A DNA stretch of 43,412 bases from an uncultured Bacteroidales bacterium (GTDB taxonomy: Bacteria; Bacteroidota; Bacteroidia; Bacteroidales; UBA932). The notes under the pieces were generated by a model. That model saw only the letters and a program-made list of their open reading frames with translations, ran no database searches and had not been told where the DNA came from. The translations under genes and the position numbers were made by a program. Of the stretch, positions 25,680-34,579 are shown in pieces. The DNA lies in the NCBI GenBank assembly GCA_946185745.1, contig CAMHKQ010000019.1, positions 1-43,412 on the forward strand, read 5' to 3'. Position 1 is the stretch's first letter; every line of letters starts with the position of its first letter.

Positions 25680-26680
25680 TGCTGTTTTTTGCCAATGAAA
25701 AATTCCTCTGGCTGCTTCTGCTGCTTCCCGTGCTGCCGGTAGTGTATGCGCTGGTGCTCAGAGCCCGCCGCGCGAGGATACGGAAATTCGGTGATCCCGC
25801 CCTGGTGGAGCAGCTAATGCCCCATTATTCCCGCGGGAAAGGCTGGGTGCGCCTCATCCTCATCGACCTTGCGATAGCCTCCCTGGCCATCGGCCTGGCC
25901 CGCCCGCAGATAGGCGCGAAGCTCTCCAACCGCGAGACCAAGGGCGCGGAAATCATGATCTGCCTGGACGTCTCCAATTCCATGCTTGCCAGGGATTATT
26001 CCCCGAACCGCCTCGAGAGGGCCAAACTGGCCATCAGCCGCCTTGTGGACAAGCTCCAGGACGACCGCATCGGCCTCATCATTTTCGCAGGTACCTCGTT
26101 CGTGCAGCTGCCGGTAACCACGGATTACGTGTCCGCGAAGATGTTCCTCGGCAGTATCAACCAGCAGAGCATCCCGGTACAGGGCACGGCCATAGGTGAT
26201 GCGGTGCTCACGGCCATAAAGAGCTTCAGTTCGCAGAGCGAGAAGAGCCGCGCCATAATAGTCATCACCGACGGCGAGAACCACGAGGACGACCCGGTCG
26301 AAGCGGCACGTCAGGCGGCCGAACTGGGCATCAAGGTATATACGATAGGTGTCGGTTCCCTGCAGGGCGAACCCATCCCGGTGGGCGGCGAACTCCTGAA
26401 GGAAAAAGACGGAAAGATTGTGGTCACCAAGCTCGACGAAGCCACGCTGCGCAAGATGGCGCAGGTGGGCGGCGGTGCGTACGTGCATGCCGGCAACGAG
26501 GAATTCGGCCTCAATCCGATTATCGACGACCTCCGGAAACTCGAAGACGAGCATTTCCGGAGCGTAGTGTTCGAAGAGTATGACGAGCAGTACATGTATT
26601 TCGTCGCCGCCGCAATAGTGATGCTTGCAATTGCTTTCCTGGTAGGCGACAGACGCGCAAAAAGGAGATTGTTCGAATGA
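25679..26680 (+). CDS. batB: BatB, VWA-domain aerotolerance protein
   Basis: A 333-residue paralogue of BatA with the same topology: two N-terminal helices, a VWA domain with MIDAS motif CLDVSNSMLARDYSPNRL, VTTDYVSAKMFLG and IIVITDGENHEDD, and a C-terminal helix (YFVAAAIVMLAIAFLVGD). BatA and BatB are expected to form the metal-binding core of the Bat complex. The stop overlaps batC (ATGA). Confidence 0.92.
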   Translation: MLFFANEKFLWLLLLLPVLPVVYALVLRARRARIRKFGDPALVEQLMPHYSRGKGWVRLILIDLAIASLAIGLARPQIGAKLSNRETKGAEIMICLDVSNSMLARDYSPNRLERAKLAISRLVDKLQDDRIGLIIFAGTSFVQLPVTTDYVSAKMFLGSINQQSIPVQGTAIGDAVLTAIKSFSSQSEKSRAIIVITDGENHEDDPVEAARQAAELGIKVYTIGVGSLQGEPIPVGGELLKEKDGKIVVTKLDEATLRKMAQVGGGAYVHAGNEEFGLNPIIDDLRKLEDEHFRSVVFEEYDEQYMYFVAAAIVMLAIAFLVGDRRAKRRLFE

Positions 26681-27408
26681 AGCGTATAATTTATTGCATA
26701 TTGCTCATACTGAGCGCATTGCCCCTCTCGGCCCAGATCGACAGGAAGGAGGTGCGCGCGGGCAACCGCAAATTCCGCAAGGGAGATTTCGCCGCTTCCG
26801 AAATCGATTACCGTAAGGCGGTCCTCAAAGACTCCCTGTCGGTGGCCGGGGAATACAATCTGGCCTCCTCGCTGTACCGCCAGCAGAACTATGAGGAAGC
26901 CGCCGAAGCCCTGGGGCGCGCCGACGCCGAGGTGGCCGGAACTCCGCACGCAGCGGACTATTATTACAACGAAGGCGACGTGGCCCTGCAGCGCAAGAAC
27001 TACAGCGCCGCCGTGAACGCCTTCAGGCAGTCCCTGCTTCTGAATCCGGGAGATATGGACGCTAAGGAGAACTATATCTATGCGAAAGAAATGCTGAAGA
27101 ACCAGCAGGGGGGCGGAAGCGGCCAGGACAATCAGGACCAGCAGAATCAGCAGAATCAGCAGGACCAGCAGGATCAACAGGACCAGAACCAGGATGACCG
27201 GAATCAGGACAACCAGGACCGGCAGAATCAGGACCAGCAGCAACAGCAGCAGGATCAGCAGCCTCAGCCGCAGGAGCAGAACATCTCGCAGCAACAGGCC
27301 AGACAGATGCTGAAGGCCATCCAGGCACAGGAAAAGGAGACTCAGGACAAAGTCAAGAAAGAGAAGGCGGCTATGCTCAAGAGCCGCCAGAAAGAAAAGA
27401 ACTGGTAG
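26677..27408 (+). CDS. batC: BatC, TPR protein with Gln/Asp-rich tail
   Basis: A 243-residue exported protein: signal peptide MKRIIYCILLILSALPLSAQ, then about three TPR units between residues 25 and 125 (YNLASSLYRQQNYEEAAEALGRA; YYYNEGDVALQRKNYSAAVNAF; LLLNPGDMDAKENY). The region of about residues 147-205 consists almost wholly of Gln, Asp and Asn, and a charged Lys/Glu helix ends the chain. TPRs probably bind BatA/BatB in the periplasm. Two bp separate it from the batD-batE fusion. Confidence 0.9.
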   Translation: MKRIIYCILLILSALPLSAQIDRKEVRAGNRKFRKGDFAASEIDYRKAVLKDSLSVAGEYNLASSLYRQQNYEEAAEALGRADAEVAGTPHAADYYYNEGDVALQRKNYSAAVNAFRQSLLLNPGDMDAKENYIYAKEMLKNQQGGGSGQDNQDQQNQQNQQDQQDQQDQNQDDRNQDNQDRQNQDQQQQQQDQQPQPQEQNISQQQARQMLKAIQAQEKETQDKVKKEKAAMLKSRQKEKNW

Positions 27409-27410
27409 AG

Positions 27411-29993
27411 ATGAGAAAGTTATTCGGCATATTGGCATTTTTGGCCCTGGCGCTGCCGCTCGGGGCGCAGGAGCTTTCGATAGACGCCCCCAATCTGGTG
27501 GCGTCGGACGAGCAGTTCAACGTGACCTTCACCTTCGACGGCGAGGACGCCCCTTCCGATTTCAGCTGGAGTCCCGGAAGCGATTTCAAGCTGGTCTGGG
27601 GCCCGCAGAAGGGCACTTCCACGTCTATCAGCATAGTGAACGGCAAGCGCAGCAAGAGCTCCAAGACCACCTACACTTATGTGTTGATGCCGAATAAAGC
27701 GGGCACCTTTACGATAGGCCCTGTCACCGCCACGGTGAAGGGCAGGCAGATCAGTTCCGGAACCAAGTCGATCCAGGTGGTGGCCGAAGGGCAGCAGCGC
27801 TCCGGCCAGGGGAATACCGGAAACGGCAGGCCGGGGACGCCCGCTGCGGACGGAACCATATCCGACAAGGATATCTTCCTGCGGCTCTCGCTCAGCAAGT
27901 CCTCCGCGGTTGTGGGGGAAACAGTTTCCGCAACCCTGAAACTCTACCAGAGGGTATCCATAGCGGGTTTTGAGGATGCAAAGTTCCCCTCATTCGACGG
28001 CTTCTGGAGCCAGGAGGTGCAGGCGCCTTCCAATATAGAATTCCACAGGGAGACGGTTGGCGGGCAGATTTACAACGCCGCCGTACTGCGTTCGTGGAAT
28101 CTCATCCCGCAAAGGGCGGGGGAACTCAGGATAGACCCGGCCGAACTGGTGTGCCTGGTGAATGTCCGGGTGTCTTCCGGCAACAACGGCAGTATCTTCG
28201 ACTCGTTCTTCCAGGACGATTACCGCACCATCCGCAAGCGGGTGGTCACGCCTGCATATACGGTGCATGTCTCATCCCTTCCGGCCGGAGCTCCGGCATC
28301 GTTCGGCGGGGGAGTCGGAAAGTTCTCCCTCAAGGCGTCGCTTTCCACCGATTCGCTCAAGACCCACGACGCCGCCTCGCTGGTGGTGACCGTGAGTGGT
28401 ACCGGCAACGTGTCCCTGCTGGATGCTCCCAAGCTGTATTTCCCGCCGGATTTCGAGGTGTACGACGTCAAGACTTCCGAAGGAAAGGGGAGCAAGACCT
28501 TCGAGTATCCCTTCATTCCCCGCAGCCACGGCGACTTCGTCATCGGGCCGGTGGAATACTCCTATTACGACATCGCCGAGGGAAGGTACGTGACCCTCTC
28601 CTCGGCGCCCATGCCGCTCCATGTCGAACGGGGGGCGGTCCAGGAGCAGCAGGGGCCGGCGTCGGGCCAGTTCATTCCCTCCTCCCAGAAGGACGTGAAG
28701 GACCTGGGGACCGACATCCGCTTCATCTCCACTCGCAAACCGGCATTTTCCGGGGCCGGCGTCTTCTTCGTGTGGTCTCCGCTTTTCTGGGGCATCCTGG
28801 CGCTGCTGGCGGTGCTTGCCGCCGCGATCTGGTTCGCCTTCCGCAAAATGGCTGCCATGAGGGCCGATGTAGCCGGCAGCCGCAACAGGGGTGCGGTGAA
28901 GATGGCGCGGAAGCGCCTCGCCGCGGCGGGAGAGTATCTGCATAAGAATCTCTATACCGCATTCTATGAAGAGCTGCACAGGGCGCTGCTGGGCTTCGTT
29001 TCCGACAAGCTCAACATGGACTCCTCCGACATGACGAGGGAGAACATCGCGTCGAAGTTCATGGAATCCGGTGTGACCGAGAGGCTTGCGGAGGAATTCT
29101 GCAGCCTGCTCGACGCCTGCGACTATGCCCGCTACGCCCCCGATGCGGGTCATGACGCCATGAACGCTCATTACGAAAGCGCCGTCTCCGCGATATCCAG
29201 AATAGATTCCTGCATGAAGAAGAAAGTTTCCCCGCGCACCGCGGCCCTCGTGGCGCTGCTGTTGCTCGTGCCGATGGCCGGCCGTGCGGCCGATTATCCC
29301 GATTCCCTCTGGAATGCCGGCGTGCAGGCATATACGGAAGGGCGGTGGTCCGATGCCTCAAAAGCCTGGGGCGAGCTGGTTTCTGCGGGCATGGTTTCGG
29401 CGGAGCTCTACACCAATCTGGGCGACGCCTTCTTCAAGAACGAAGACTACGCCCGTGCAATCCTGAATTACGAACGCGCCCTCAAGCTGGATCCGTCGTT
29501 CAGCGACGCCAGGTATAACCTGCGCTTCGCCGGGCAGCGGATTCAGGACCGCATCGAATCGGTTCCGGAATTCTTCCTGGTTAGCTGGATGCGCTCCGTC
29601 GGCTGGAAGCTCTCTTCCAATGCCTGGGCGGTGCTTTTCCTGGTGCTTTTCGCCGGGGCGCTGGCCATGCTTCTGCTCTTCCTTCTCGGCCGCTCGGCCG
29701 GTGGCAGGAAAGCCGGATTCTTCACCGGAATCGTGCTCCTGCTGCTGTCTCTGGGCGCTCTGGGCTTCGCCTCCTGGCAGAAGAAAGACTTCGAGAATTC
29801 CAACGCAGCCATAGTCATGAGCCCGGTGGTTTCGGTCAAGAGCGCTCCGGGCGGAGGTGACAGCAAAGACCTGTTTGTCCTTCATGAAGGGACCAAAGTA
29901 TCTGTGTTTGATTCGGTTGCGGAATGGCTGAATATCGAATTGCCCGACGGCAGACAGGGTTGGGTAAGAGCAGATAATGTTGAAAAAATTTGA
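27411..29993 (+). CDS. BatD-BatE fusion protein
   Basis: An 860-residue protein made of two genes that are normally separate. Residues 1 to about 601 are BatD: signal peptide ending LPLGAQ, several beta domains (LSIDAPNLVASDEQFNVTFTF; VGETVSATLKLYQRV; LVVTVSGTGNVSLLDAPKL), a helix at about 448-468 (FFVWSPLFWGILALLAVLAA) and a cytoplasmic helical part (FYEELHRALLGFVSDKL). Residues 602-860 are BatE: an internal signal-like start MKKKVSPRTAALVALLLLV at codon 602 (base 29214), TPRs (AGVQAYTEGRWSDASKAW; YTNLGDAFFKNEDYARAILNY), two helices and a C-terminal SH3-like domain (LFVLHEGTKVSVFDSVAEWLN). The inner ATG might also give a separate BatE. Last gene of the operon. Confidence 0.85.
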   Translation: MRKLFGILAFLALALPLGAQELSIDAPNLVASDEQFNVTFTFDGEDAPSDFSWSPGSDFKLVWGPQKGTSTSISIVNGKRSKSSKTTYTYVLMPNKAGTFTIGPVTATVKGRQISSGTKSIQVVAEGQQRSGQGNTGNGRPGTPAADGTISDKDIFLRLSLSKSSAVVGETVSATLKLYQRVSIAGFEDAKFPSFDGFWSQEVQAPSNIEFHRETVGGQIYNAAVLRSWNLIPQRAGELRIDPAELVCLVNVRVSSGNNGSIFDSFFQDDYRTIRKRVVTPAYTVHVSSLPAGAPASFGGGVGKFSLKASLSTDSLKTHDAASLVVTVSGTGNVSLLDAPKLYFPPDFEVYDVKTSEGKGSKTFEYPFIPRSHGDFVIGPVEYSYYDIAEGRYVTLSSAPMPLHVERGAVQEQQGPASGQFIPSSQKDVKDLGTDIRFISTRKPAFSGAGVFFVWSPLFWGILALLAVLAAAIWFAFRKMAAMRADVAGSRNRGAVKMARKRLAAAGEYLHKNLYTAFYEELHRALLGFVSDKLNMDSSDMTRENIASKFMESGVTERLAEEFCSLLDACDYARYAPDAGHDAMNAHYESAVSAISRIDSCMKKKVSPRTAALVALLLLVPMAGRAADYPDSLWNAGVQAYTEGRWSDASKAWGELVSAGMVSAELYTNLGDAFFKNEDYARAILNYERALKLDPSFSDARYNLRFAGQRIQDRIESVPEFFLVSWMRSVGWKLSSNAWAVLFLVLFAGALAMLLLFLLGRSAGGRKAGFFTGIVLLLLSLGALGFASWQKKDFENSNAAIVMSPVVSVKSAPGGGDSKDLFVLHEGTKVSVFDSVAEWLNIELPDGRQGWVRADNVEKI

Positions 29994-30019
29994 TTTTCTA
30001 AATATTTTTCATAAATTTG
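29989..30019 (+). promoter_or_regulatory. ompA promoter
   Basis: TTTG (29989-29992), 19 bp, TAAATTTG (30012-30019): a full Bacteroidota promoter. The -33 overlaps the batD-batE stop. It predicts a start near 30025 and an A/T-rich leader of about 70 nt with no Shine-Dalgarno sequence, fitting a strongly expressed gene. Confidence 0.85.
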
Positions 30020-30096
30020 CGGCTTGGAGCACTATTGTGTGCGCCAATTGTTAATAACGTGTTAATACTTTTATATTAAACTTAATTTATATCGGT

Positions 30097-31266
30097 ATGA
30101 AAAAATTTTTCGTATTTGCAGCCGCTCTTCTCGTAAGTGTTGCAGCTTTCGCACAGGAAACCAACAAAGACGAGAACGGCAAGACCATCTGGGGTCCGTA
30201 TGAAACCAATTCGTTCTTCGACAACACTTTCATCAACCTCGGTGGCGGCGTCAACACTGCTGTCAAGTCCATCAAGAACCCCAAGACCTGGGGCAACTTC
30301 GGAATCGCCGCTCAGGCAGACTTCGGCAAGTGGTTCACTCCCGATTGGGGTGCCCGCATCGGTTATCGCGGCATCGCCAACGACATCAAGGACTATGCAA
30401 ACGTAGCCAAGAAGTTCCACTTCGGCAAGGCTGACCTCCTCTGGAACCTCTCCAACGCTGTTGCAGGTTACAAGGAGCTCCGCTTCTGGGATATCGTTCC
30501 CTTCGCAGGTGCAGGTGTTCTCGCTACCAGCCAGGGCAATGGCATGAACCTCGAGTACGGCGCTGAAGGCGGTATCATCAATAACTTCCGTCTTGGCAAC
30601 CGTGTCGACCTCAACCTCGAGCTCGGTACCATCGTCGGCCGTGGCGCTGCCTACAACGTGGGCGCCGGCCGTCTCATCCTCTTCCCGTACGCAACCCTCG
30701 GCCTCGGCTTCAACCTCGGCAAGACCAACTGGACCCGCAAGGCTACCACCGTTGCCGCTTACACCGCAGCCGTTGCAGCCGCTGAGGCAGCAGCCAACGC
30801 AGCCAAGGCTAACGTAGACGCAGCCCTCGCTGCCAAGAACGCAGCTGAGGCTAACGCCAAGAACCTCGCCGACGAGAACGCCAAGCTCCGCAAGGAACTC
30901 GAAGACGCTCTCGGCCAGGCCGGTGACTACAGCGCTCTCTTCGACGAGCCCATCTATGCTTTCTTCAAGATCGGTTCCGCCAAGCTCTCCAACGCCGAGA
31001 AGCAGCACATCGAGTATGCTGTCAAGAACATCATCTCCCGTGGCGACAAGGTTAAGCTGAACATCTTCGGCGACGCTGACAAGGGCACCGGCACCAAGAA
31101 GTTCAACGAGAAGCTCTCCCAGAAGCGTGCAGACGCTGTCTACAAGCTCCTTACCGCAGAGCTCGGCCTCGATCCCAGCCGCTTCGAAGTTGTCAAGGGC
31201 AAGTTCGATGGCATTGACGATCTCACTCCTGCAGAACTCAACCGCTGCGTTGTTATCACGAAGTAG
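30097..31266 (+). CDS. OmpA-family outer-membrane protein
   Basis: A 389-residue exported protein with signal peptide MKKFFVFAAALLVSVAAFAQ. Residues 20-225 are a beta-barrel with alternating aromatic strands ending in PYATLGLGFNLG. A 75-residue Ala-rich coiled coil follows (AVAAAEAAANAAKANVDAAL). The C-terminal OmpA domain (about 285-389) shows FFKIGSAKLSNAEKQHIEYAV and LSQKRADAVYKLL, which bind peptidoglycan. It links outer membrane and cell wall. Codon use is strongly biased and GC lower than in the neighbours, as expected for an abundant protein. It has its own promoter and terminator. Confidence 0.94.
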   Translation: MKKFFVFAAALLVSVAAFAQETNKDENGKTIWGPYETNSFFDNTFINLGGGVNTAVKSIKNPKTWGNFGIAAQADFGKWFTPDWGARIGYRGIANDIKDYANVAKKFHFGKADLLWNLSNAVAGYKELRFWDIVPFAGAGVLATSQGNGMNLEYGAEGGIINNFRLGNRVDLNLELGTIVGRGAAYNVGAGRLILFPYATLGLGFNLGKTNWTRKATTVAAYTAAVAAAEAAANAAKANVDAALAAKNAAEANAKNLADENAKLRKELEDALGQAGDYSALFDEPIYAFFKIGSAKLSNAEKQHIEYAVKNIISRGDKVKLNIFGDADKGTGTKKFNEKLSQKRADAVYKLLTAELGLDPSRFEVVKGKFDGIDDLTPAELNRCVVITK

Positions 31267-31287
31267 TGATCTGCAATCGAGAATAAA

Positions 31288-31319
31288 AGAGGATGGCCAA
31301 ACGGTCATCCTCTTTTTTT
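31288..31319. terminator. Bidirectional intrinsic terminator
   Basis: AGAGGATGGCC and GGTCATCCTCT form an 11-bp stem (one G-T pair) with an AAAC loop, followed on the plus strand by seven T. On the minus strand the same stem is followed by TTTTATTC, so it ends both ompA and the convergent acp operon. Confidence 0.88.
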
Positions 31320-31338
31320 GTGGCTTGTACTGCCTGAT

Positions 31339-31566
31339 TTACTTCTTCAGCGAATCCAGGTAGGACACGACGTCACCGACGGTGACGAAGGTGGCGAGGG
31401 CCTTGTCGGGAATGACAATGCCGTAGTCGTCTTCGAGCCTCATGAGAAGCTGGAGAATGTCGAGTGAATCGGCGCCGAGGTCTTTCTTGATCTGAGCGTC
31501 GAGGGTAACCCTTTCGGGGTCGACCCTGAGCTGGCGGGCCAGCACTGTCTTAACGATGTCGTACAT
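31339..31566 (-). CDS. Acyl carrier protein homologue
   Basis: A 75-residue acidic helical protein with LGADSLDILQLLMRLEDDYG, where the Ser of DSL takes the 4'-phosphopantetheine arm. The helices match AcpP, but the sequence is diverged (VKTVLARQLRVDPERVTLDAQ) and the gene is not next to fabF, so it is probably a second, dedicated carrier. It lies 5 bp after plsX as the last gene of the fakA-fakB-GNAT-plsX-acp unit. ATG at 31566 is chosen; the frame stays open upstream into plsX. Confidence 0.92.
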   Translation of the reverse strand: MYDIVKTVLARQLRVDPERVTLDAQIKKDLGADSLDILQLLMRLEDDYGIVIPDKALATFVTVGDVVSYLDSLKK

Positions 31567-31571
31567 AAGGG

Positions 31572-32588
31572 TCAATATTCGTAATGTTCGTATTTGGCTA
31601 TTATTTCTTCCATGCGCTCCTGCATGCCGCTCTGTTCCAGGCTGTAAGCCTGCCAGATGCACTTGCGTACGGCTGTAGCCTTCGACGAGCCGTGCCCCTT
31701 GACCACTGTCTTGGAAGTGCCCAGCAGCACGCTGCCGCCGTAATTCTGGTAGTTCATGAATTCCTTCTCTTCCTTGAACATGCGGCTCATGAGCGCGGCG
31801 CCTATCTTGTATATTGTGCGGGAGTAGATGTCTTTCTTCAGTTTCTTCAGCAGCTCCAGGGCGGTGCCTTCGGTGGTTTTCACCAGCACGTTGCCCGAGA
31901 AACCGTCCGCCACCACCACGTCGTAGTTGCCGGAGAGGAGGTCCCGGCTTTCCATGTTGCCCACGAAGTTGATTTCGGGAGTCTCCTGCAGCATCCGGTA
32001 GGCTTTCTGCCTGATTTCATCGCCCTTTTCGGCTTCTATGCCCACGTTGAGCAGGGCTACCCTGGGCTTTTCCACCTTGAATACATATTCCATGTAAAGG
32101 CTGGACATGATGGCGAACTGCCTCAGATGCTCTTCCGTCACCTCTACATTGGCACCGGTGTCGCAGATGCCCACTATACCGCCGTTCATGGTGGGCAGGA
32201 TAGGGCAGAAAGCGGGGCGGATGACGCCCTTTACGCGGCCTACCCTGGTGAGCGCTGCGGCTACCAGTGCGCCGGTGGAACCGGTGCTGACCATCGCCGA
32301 GTAATCGTCGCAGTCGCGAAGGAGGCGGATGGCCTTTATCATGGAGCTCTCTTTCTTGAGCCGGACGGCGTCAATGGGCTTTTCATCGCCGCCTATCACT
32401 TCGGGAGCATGGATTATCTCGACCCTGGACACGTCGTACTTCCTGCCCTCCAGGCAGCTTTTGAGTATAGTTTCGTCTCCGGTGAGCACTACAGTGAGAT
32501 CTGCGAAATCCTGCAGCGCGAGGAGCGCCCCTTCCACGTTTGCCTGAGGGCTGCAATCGCCCCCGAAACAGTCTATAAGTATCTTCAT
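31572..32588 (-). CDS. plsX: Phosphate acyltransferase PlsX
   Basis: A 338-residue PlsX, which interconverts acyl-ACP and acyl-phosphate in the cytoplasm. It starts MKILIDCFGGDCSPQANVEGA (family DxxGGD) and holds STGSTGALVAAAL, GVIRPAFCPILPTMNG and VVADGFSGNVLVKTTEG. Its start overlaps the GNAT-like gene by ATGA, and acp follows. Position between a carrier protein and the fatty-acid kinase genes suggests it turns FakAB-made acyl-phosphate into acyl-ACP here. The usual neighbours rpmF and fabH are absent. Confidence 0.95.
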   Translation of the reverse strand: MKILIDCFGGDCSPQANVEGALLALQDFADLTVVLTGDETILKSCLEGRKYDVSRVEIIHAPEVIGGDEKPIDAVRLKKESSMIKAIRLLRDCDDYSAMVSTGSTGALVAAALTRVGRVKGVIRPAFCPILPTMNGGIVGICDTGANVEVTEEHLRQFAIMSSLYMEYVFKVEKPRVALLNVGIEAEKGDEIRQKAYRMLQETPEINFVGNMESRDLLSGNYDVVVADGFSGNVLVKTTEGTALELLKKLKKDIYSRTIYKIGAALMSRMFKEEKEFMNYQNYGGSVLLGTSKTVVKGHGSSKATAVRKCIWQAYSLEQSGMQERMEEIIAKYEHYEY

Positions 32589-33706
32589 ATCAGCGGTTTG
32601 ACGTATGAACGGTGGAGTTTGATCTTCTGCTCGTCGAAGCGCTTCCACTGGTTCTGGATGGCCCAGTTGTCTTCCAGGTTCATGTTGGTTTCGGCATACT
32701 GGATGCCGGGTTTGCGGAGCATGCCGATGAGCCCTGCGGAAACGATGACACTCACGCCGCGGTTCAGCCATTCGGGATCCACGCCCACGAGGCCCAGGTC
32801 GATTACCGAGGGGTGCCTGCGGGCTTTCAGGAAGCGCAGGATAGCGCCCGGAGTGAGATGTCCTCCCGAGGGACGGAAGGCGTCGCCTATGGATGGGAAG
32901 GCTATTCCGAAGCAGACCATCTTCTCGTTTTCATCGAGGATAACAGCCACCTTGTCGGTGTCGACTATCATCTTGAAGTTGTCCACCATCAGCTTCTTCA
33001 TGCCCTCGGTGAAGGGCACGGTGCCGTAGAGCAGGTCGTAGGACTTGTCAATCAGGCTGAAGATGCCGTCGGCGTACTTCTTTATGAATTCCGTAGTGTT
33101 GCGGGCGGTGCCGAGATGCAGCTTGTAGCGGCGCATCACGTAGTCGGACATCTTCTGCAGGTCTTCGGCTCCCTCCTTGGGCAGGCGCAGGCGGCTGCTG
33201 GTCCAGTCCACCTCTTTTTTGTAGCCGAGCCTTTCGATGAACTCGCCGTAGTATGGGGGATTCCATGTCTCTTCGAAGGTGGCGGGATACTCGTAGCCGC
33301 CCACCATGAGGCCCTCGCGCTCGAGGTCCGAGAAACTCAGGGGCCCGCAGGCGGTGTCCATTCCCTTGTCGCGCGCCCAGGTTTCGACGGCATTGAAAAG
33401 GGCCGCTGCAACCTGGAAATCCTCGATGCACTCGAATCGGTTGAAACGTACCCTCTTCTCGCCGTTCTTGGCATTGGCATCCTTCTGGATGATGCCCGTG
33501 ATACGGCCGGCCATGGTGCCGTCTTTGTAGGCGTTGAAGCATACGAAATCGCAGCTTCCGGCATATACGAAGCCCTTCTGGAATATCTTCTTTTCGTCTA
33601 TGTACAGCGGCGGAGTATAGCAGGAATTGCCCTTGTACAGCTTTTCCGGGAAGCGGAGGAATTCCCTCCGCTGGCGGCATGTCGTCACCTTTTCGACGCT
33701 GATCAT
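32585..33706 (-). CDS. Large GNAT-superfamily acyltransferase of unknown substrate
   Basis: A 373-residue soluble protein. The first part (YKGNSCYTPPLYIDEKK; MAGRITGIIQKDANAKNGEKRVRF) and the end (IDLGLVGVDPEWLNRGVSVIVSAGLIGML; YAETNMNLEDNWAIQNQWKRF) have the layout of GNAT N-acyltransferases, with a long middle insertion and no standard R/Q-x-x-G-x-G/A loop that I can assign with certainty. It sits between fakB (3 bp) and plsX (ATGA overlap), so acyl-ACP or acyl-phosphate is a plausible donor. It is similar in shape to uncharacterised YghO-like proteins of Bacteroidota; the acceptor is not known. Confidence 0.72.
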   Translation of the reverse strand: MISVEKVTTCRQRREFLRFPEKLYKGNSCYTPPLYIDEKKIFQKGFVYAGSCDFVCFNAYKDGTMAGRITGIIQKDANAKNGEKRVRFNRFECIEDFQVAAALFNAVETWARDKGMDTACGPLSFSDLEREGLMVGGYEYPATFEETWNPPYYGEFIERLGYKKEVDWTSSRLRLPKEGAEDLQKMSDYVMRRYKLHLGTARNTTEFIKKYADGIFSLIDKSYDLLYGTVPFTEGMKKLMVDNFKMIVDTDKVAVILDENEKMVCFGIAFPSIGDAFRPSGGHLTPGAILRFLKARRHPSVIDLGLVGVDPEWLNRGVSVIVSAGLIGMLRKPGIQYAETNMNLEDNWAIQNQWKRFDEQKIKLHRSYVKPLI

Positions 33707-33709
33707 GGC

Positions 33710-34579
33710 CTATCTGTGTTTTGCATGGAAGCAGATGCCCAGTCCGTTGGGGCCGCAGTGGCTGCCGATGGTGGGATTCACCTGCGTTTCGACTATGCGG
33801 AGACCGTCGCCGAACTTTGCGCGGAGCATCTCCCTGGCCATGTCCACAAGATCGGGGCAGTCGGAACTGCCTATCACCACGCGGTGGGCCTGAACGTCCT
33901 CGCCGAGTTCCTCGACATACTGCACCAGCCTTGCCACGGCCTTGTTGCGGCCGGTTTCCTTGCCCACGGTGACCATCTTTCCGGCGTCGTCCAGATGGAT
34001 GACGGGGCGGATGCCGATGAGACCGCCCATCGTGGCGGCCAGGCCGCTCACGCGCCCGCTCCTGCGGAAGAACTTGAGGTCGTCGGCGATGAAATACATC
34101 GGGAACTTCGGCACCTCGGCCTTGGCCCATTCGACCACCTCTTCGGGGGTCTTGCCGGCCTTGAGCAGGTCCGCCACCTCGAGCACTACATTATACGAAA
34201 GGGCGCTGATACCCAGGGTGTCGATGCTCCAGAACTTGCGCGCGGGATACTTTTCCTTCAGCTTGGCGACCGCCATGTCCATGATGGTGAAGGTGTTGGA
34301 GGTGCCGGAAGAGAAATGCACGTACAGGATGTCGTTGCCTGCCGCGAATTCGGGCTCGAAGATCTTGATGTATGCCTCCTCGCTCATCGCGCTGGTGGTG
34401 GGAATGGTGCCCGCGCGGAGCATGTCATAGAAGGCATGGGAATCGAACTCTTCGAAGTCGACATATGGATAGATTACCTTTTCGCCCACGGTATAGGGCA
34501 TGCTGATAAGTTTAATGCCGTATTCGGCGCACTCTTTCGGAGTGATGTCGCAGTCGGTGTCGGAGAAGAAAGCTAACAT
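33710..34579 (-). CDS. fakB: DegV family fatty-acid-binding protein (FakB-type)
   Basis: A 289-residue DegV protein. FFSDTDCDI opens the N-terminal domain, TTSAMSEEAY and YVHFSSGTSNTF supply the Ser/Thr residues that hold a fatty-acid carboxylate in the family, FFRRSGRVSGLAATMGGLIGIRPV is the second-domain signature and the chain ends with SHCGPNGLGI, whose His274 matches the conserved C-terminal His. FakB presents a fatty acid to FakA for phosphorylation. ATG at 34579 lies 7 nt inside the end of fakA, and a -7 element sits 4 bp upstream of it. Confidence 0.9.
   Translation of the reverse strand: MLAFFSDTDCDITPKECAEYGIKLISMPYTVGEKVIYPYVDFEEFDSHAFYDMLRAGTIPTTSAMSEEAYIKIFEPEFAAGNDILYVHFSSGTSNTFTIMDMAVAKLKEKYPARKFWSIDTLGISALSYNVVLEVADLLKAGKTPEEVVEWAKAEVPKFPMYFIADDLKFFRRSGRVSGLAATMGGLIGIRPVIHLDDAGKMVTVGKETGRNKAVARLVQYVEELGEDVQAHRVVIGSSDCPDLVDMAREMLRAKFGDGLRIVETQVNPTIGSHCGPNGLGICFHAKHR

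Noticed and set aside
27100..27300. Short repeats that look like a CRISPR array
   Set aside because: They are in-frame codon repeats for Gln/Asp, without equal spacers.
26311..27438. Minus-strand 375-codon Leu-rich frame opposite batC
   Set aside because: The Leu/Ile/Val-rich run is only the complement of the CAG/GAC repeat in batC and has no natural membrane-protein layout.
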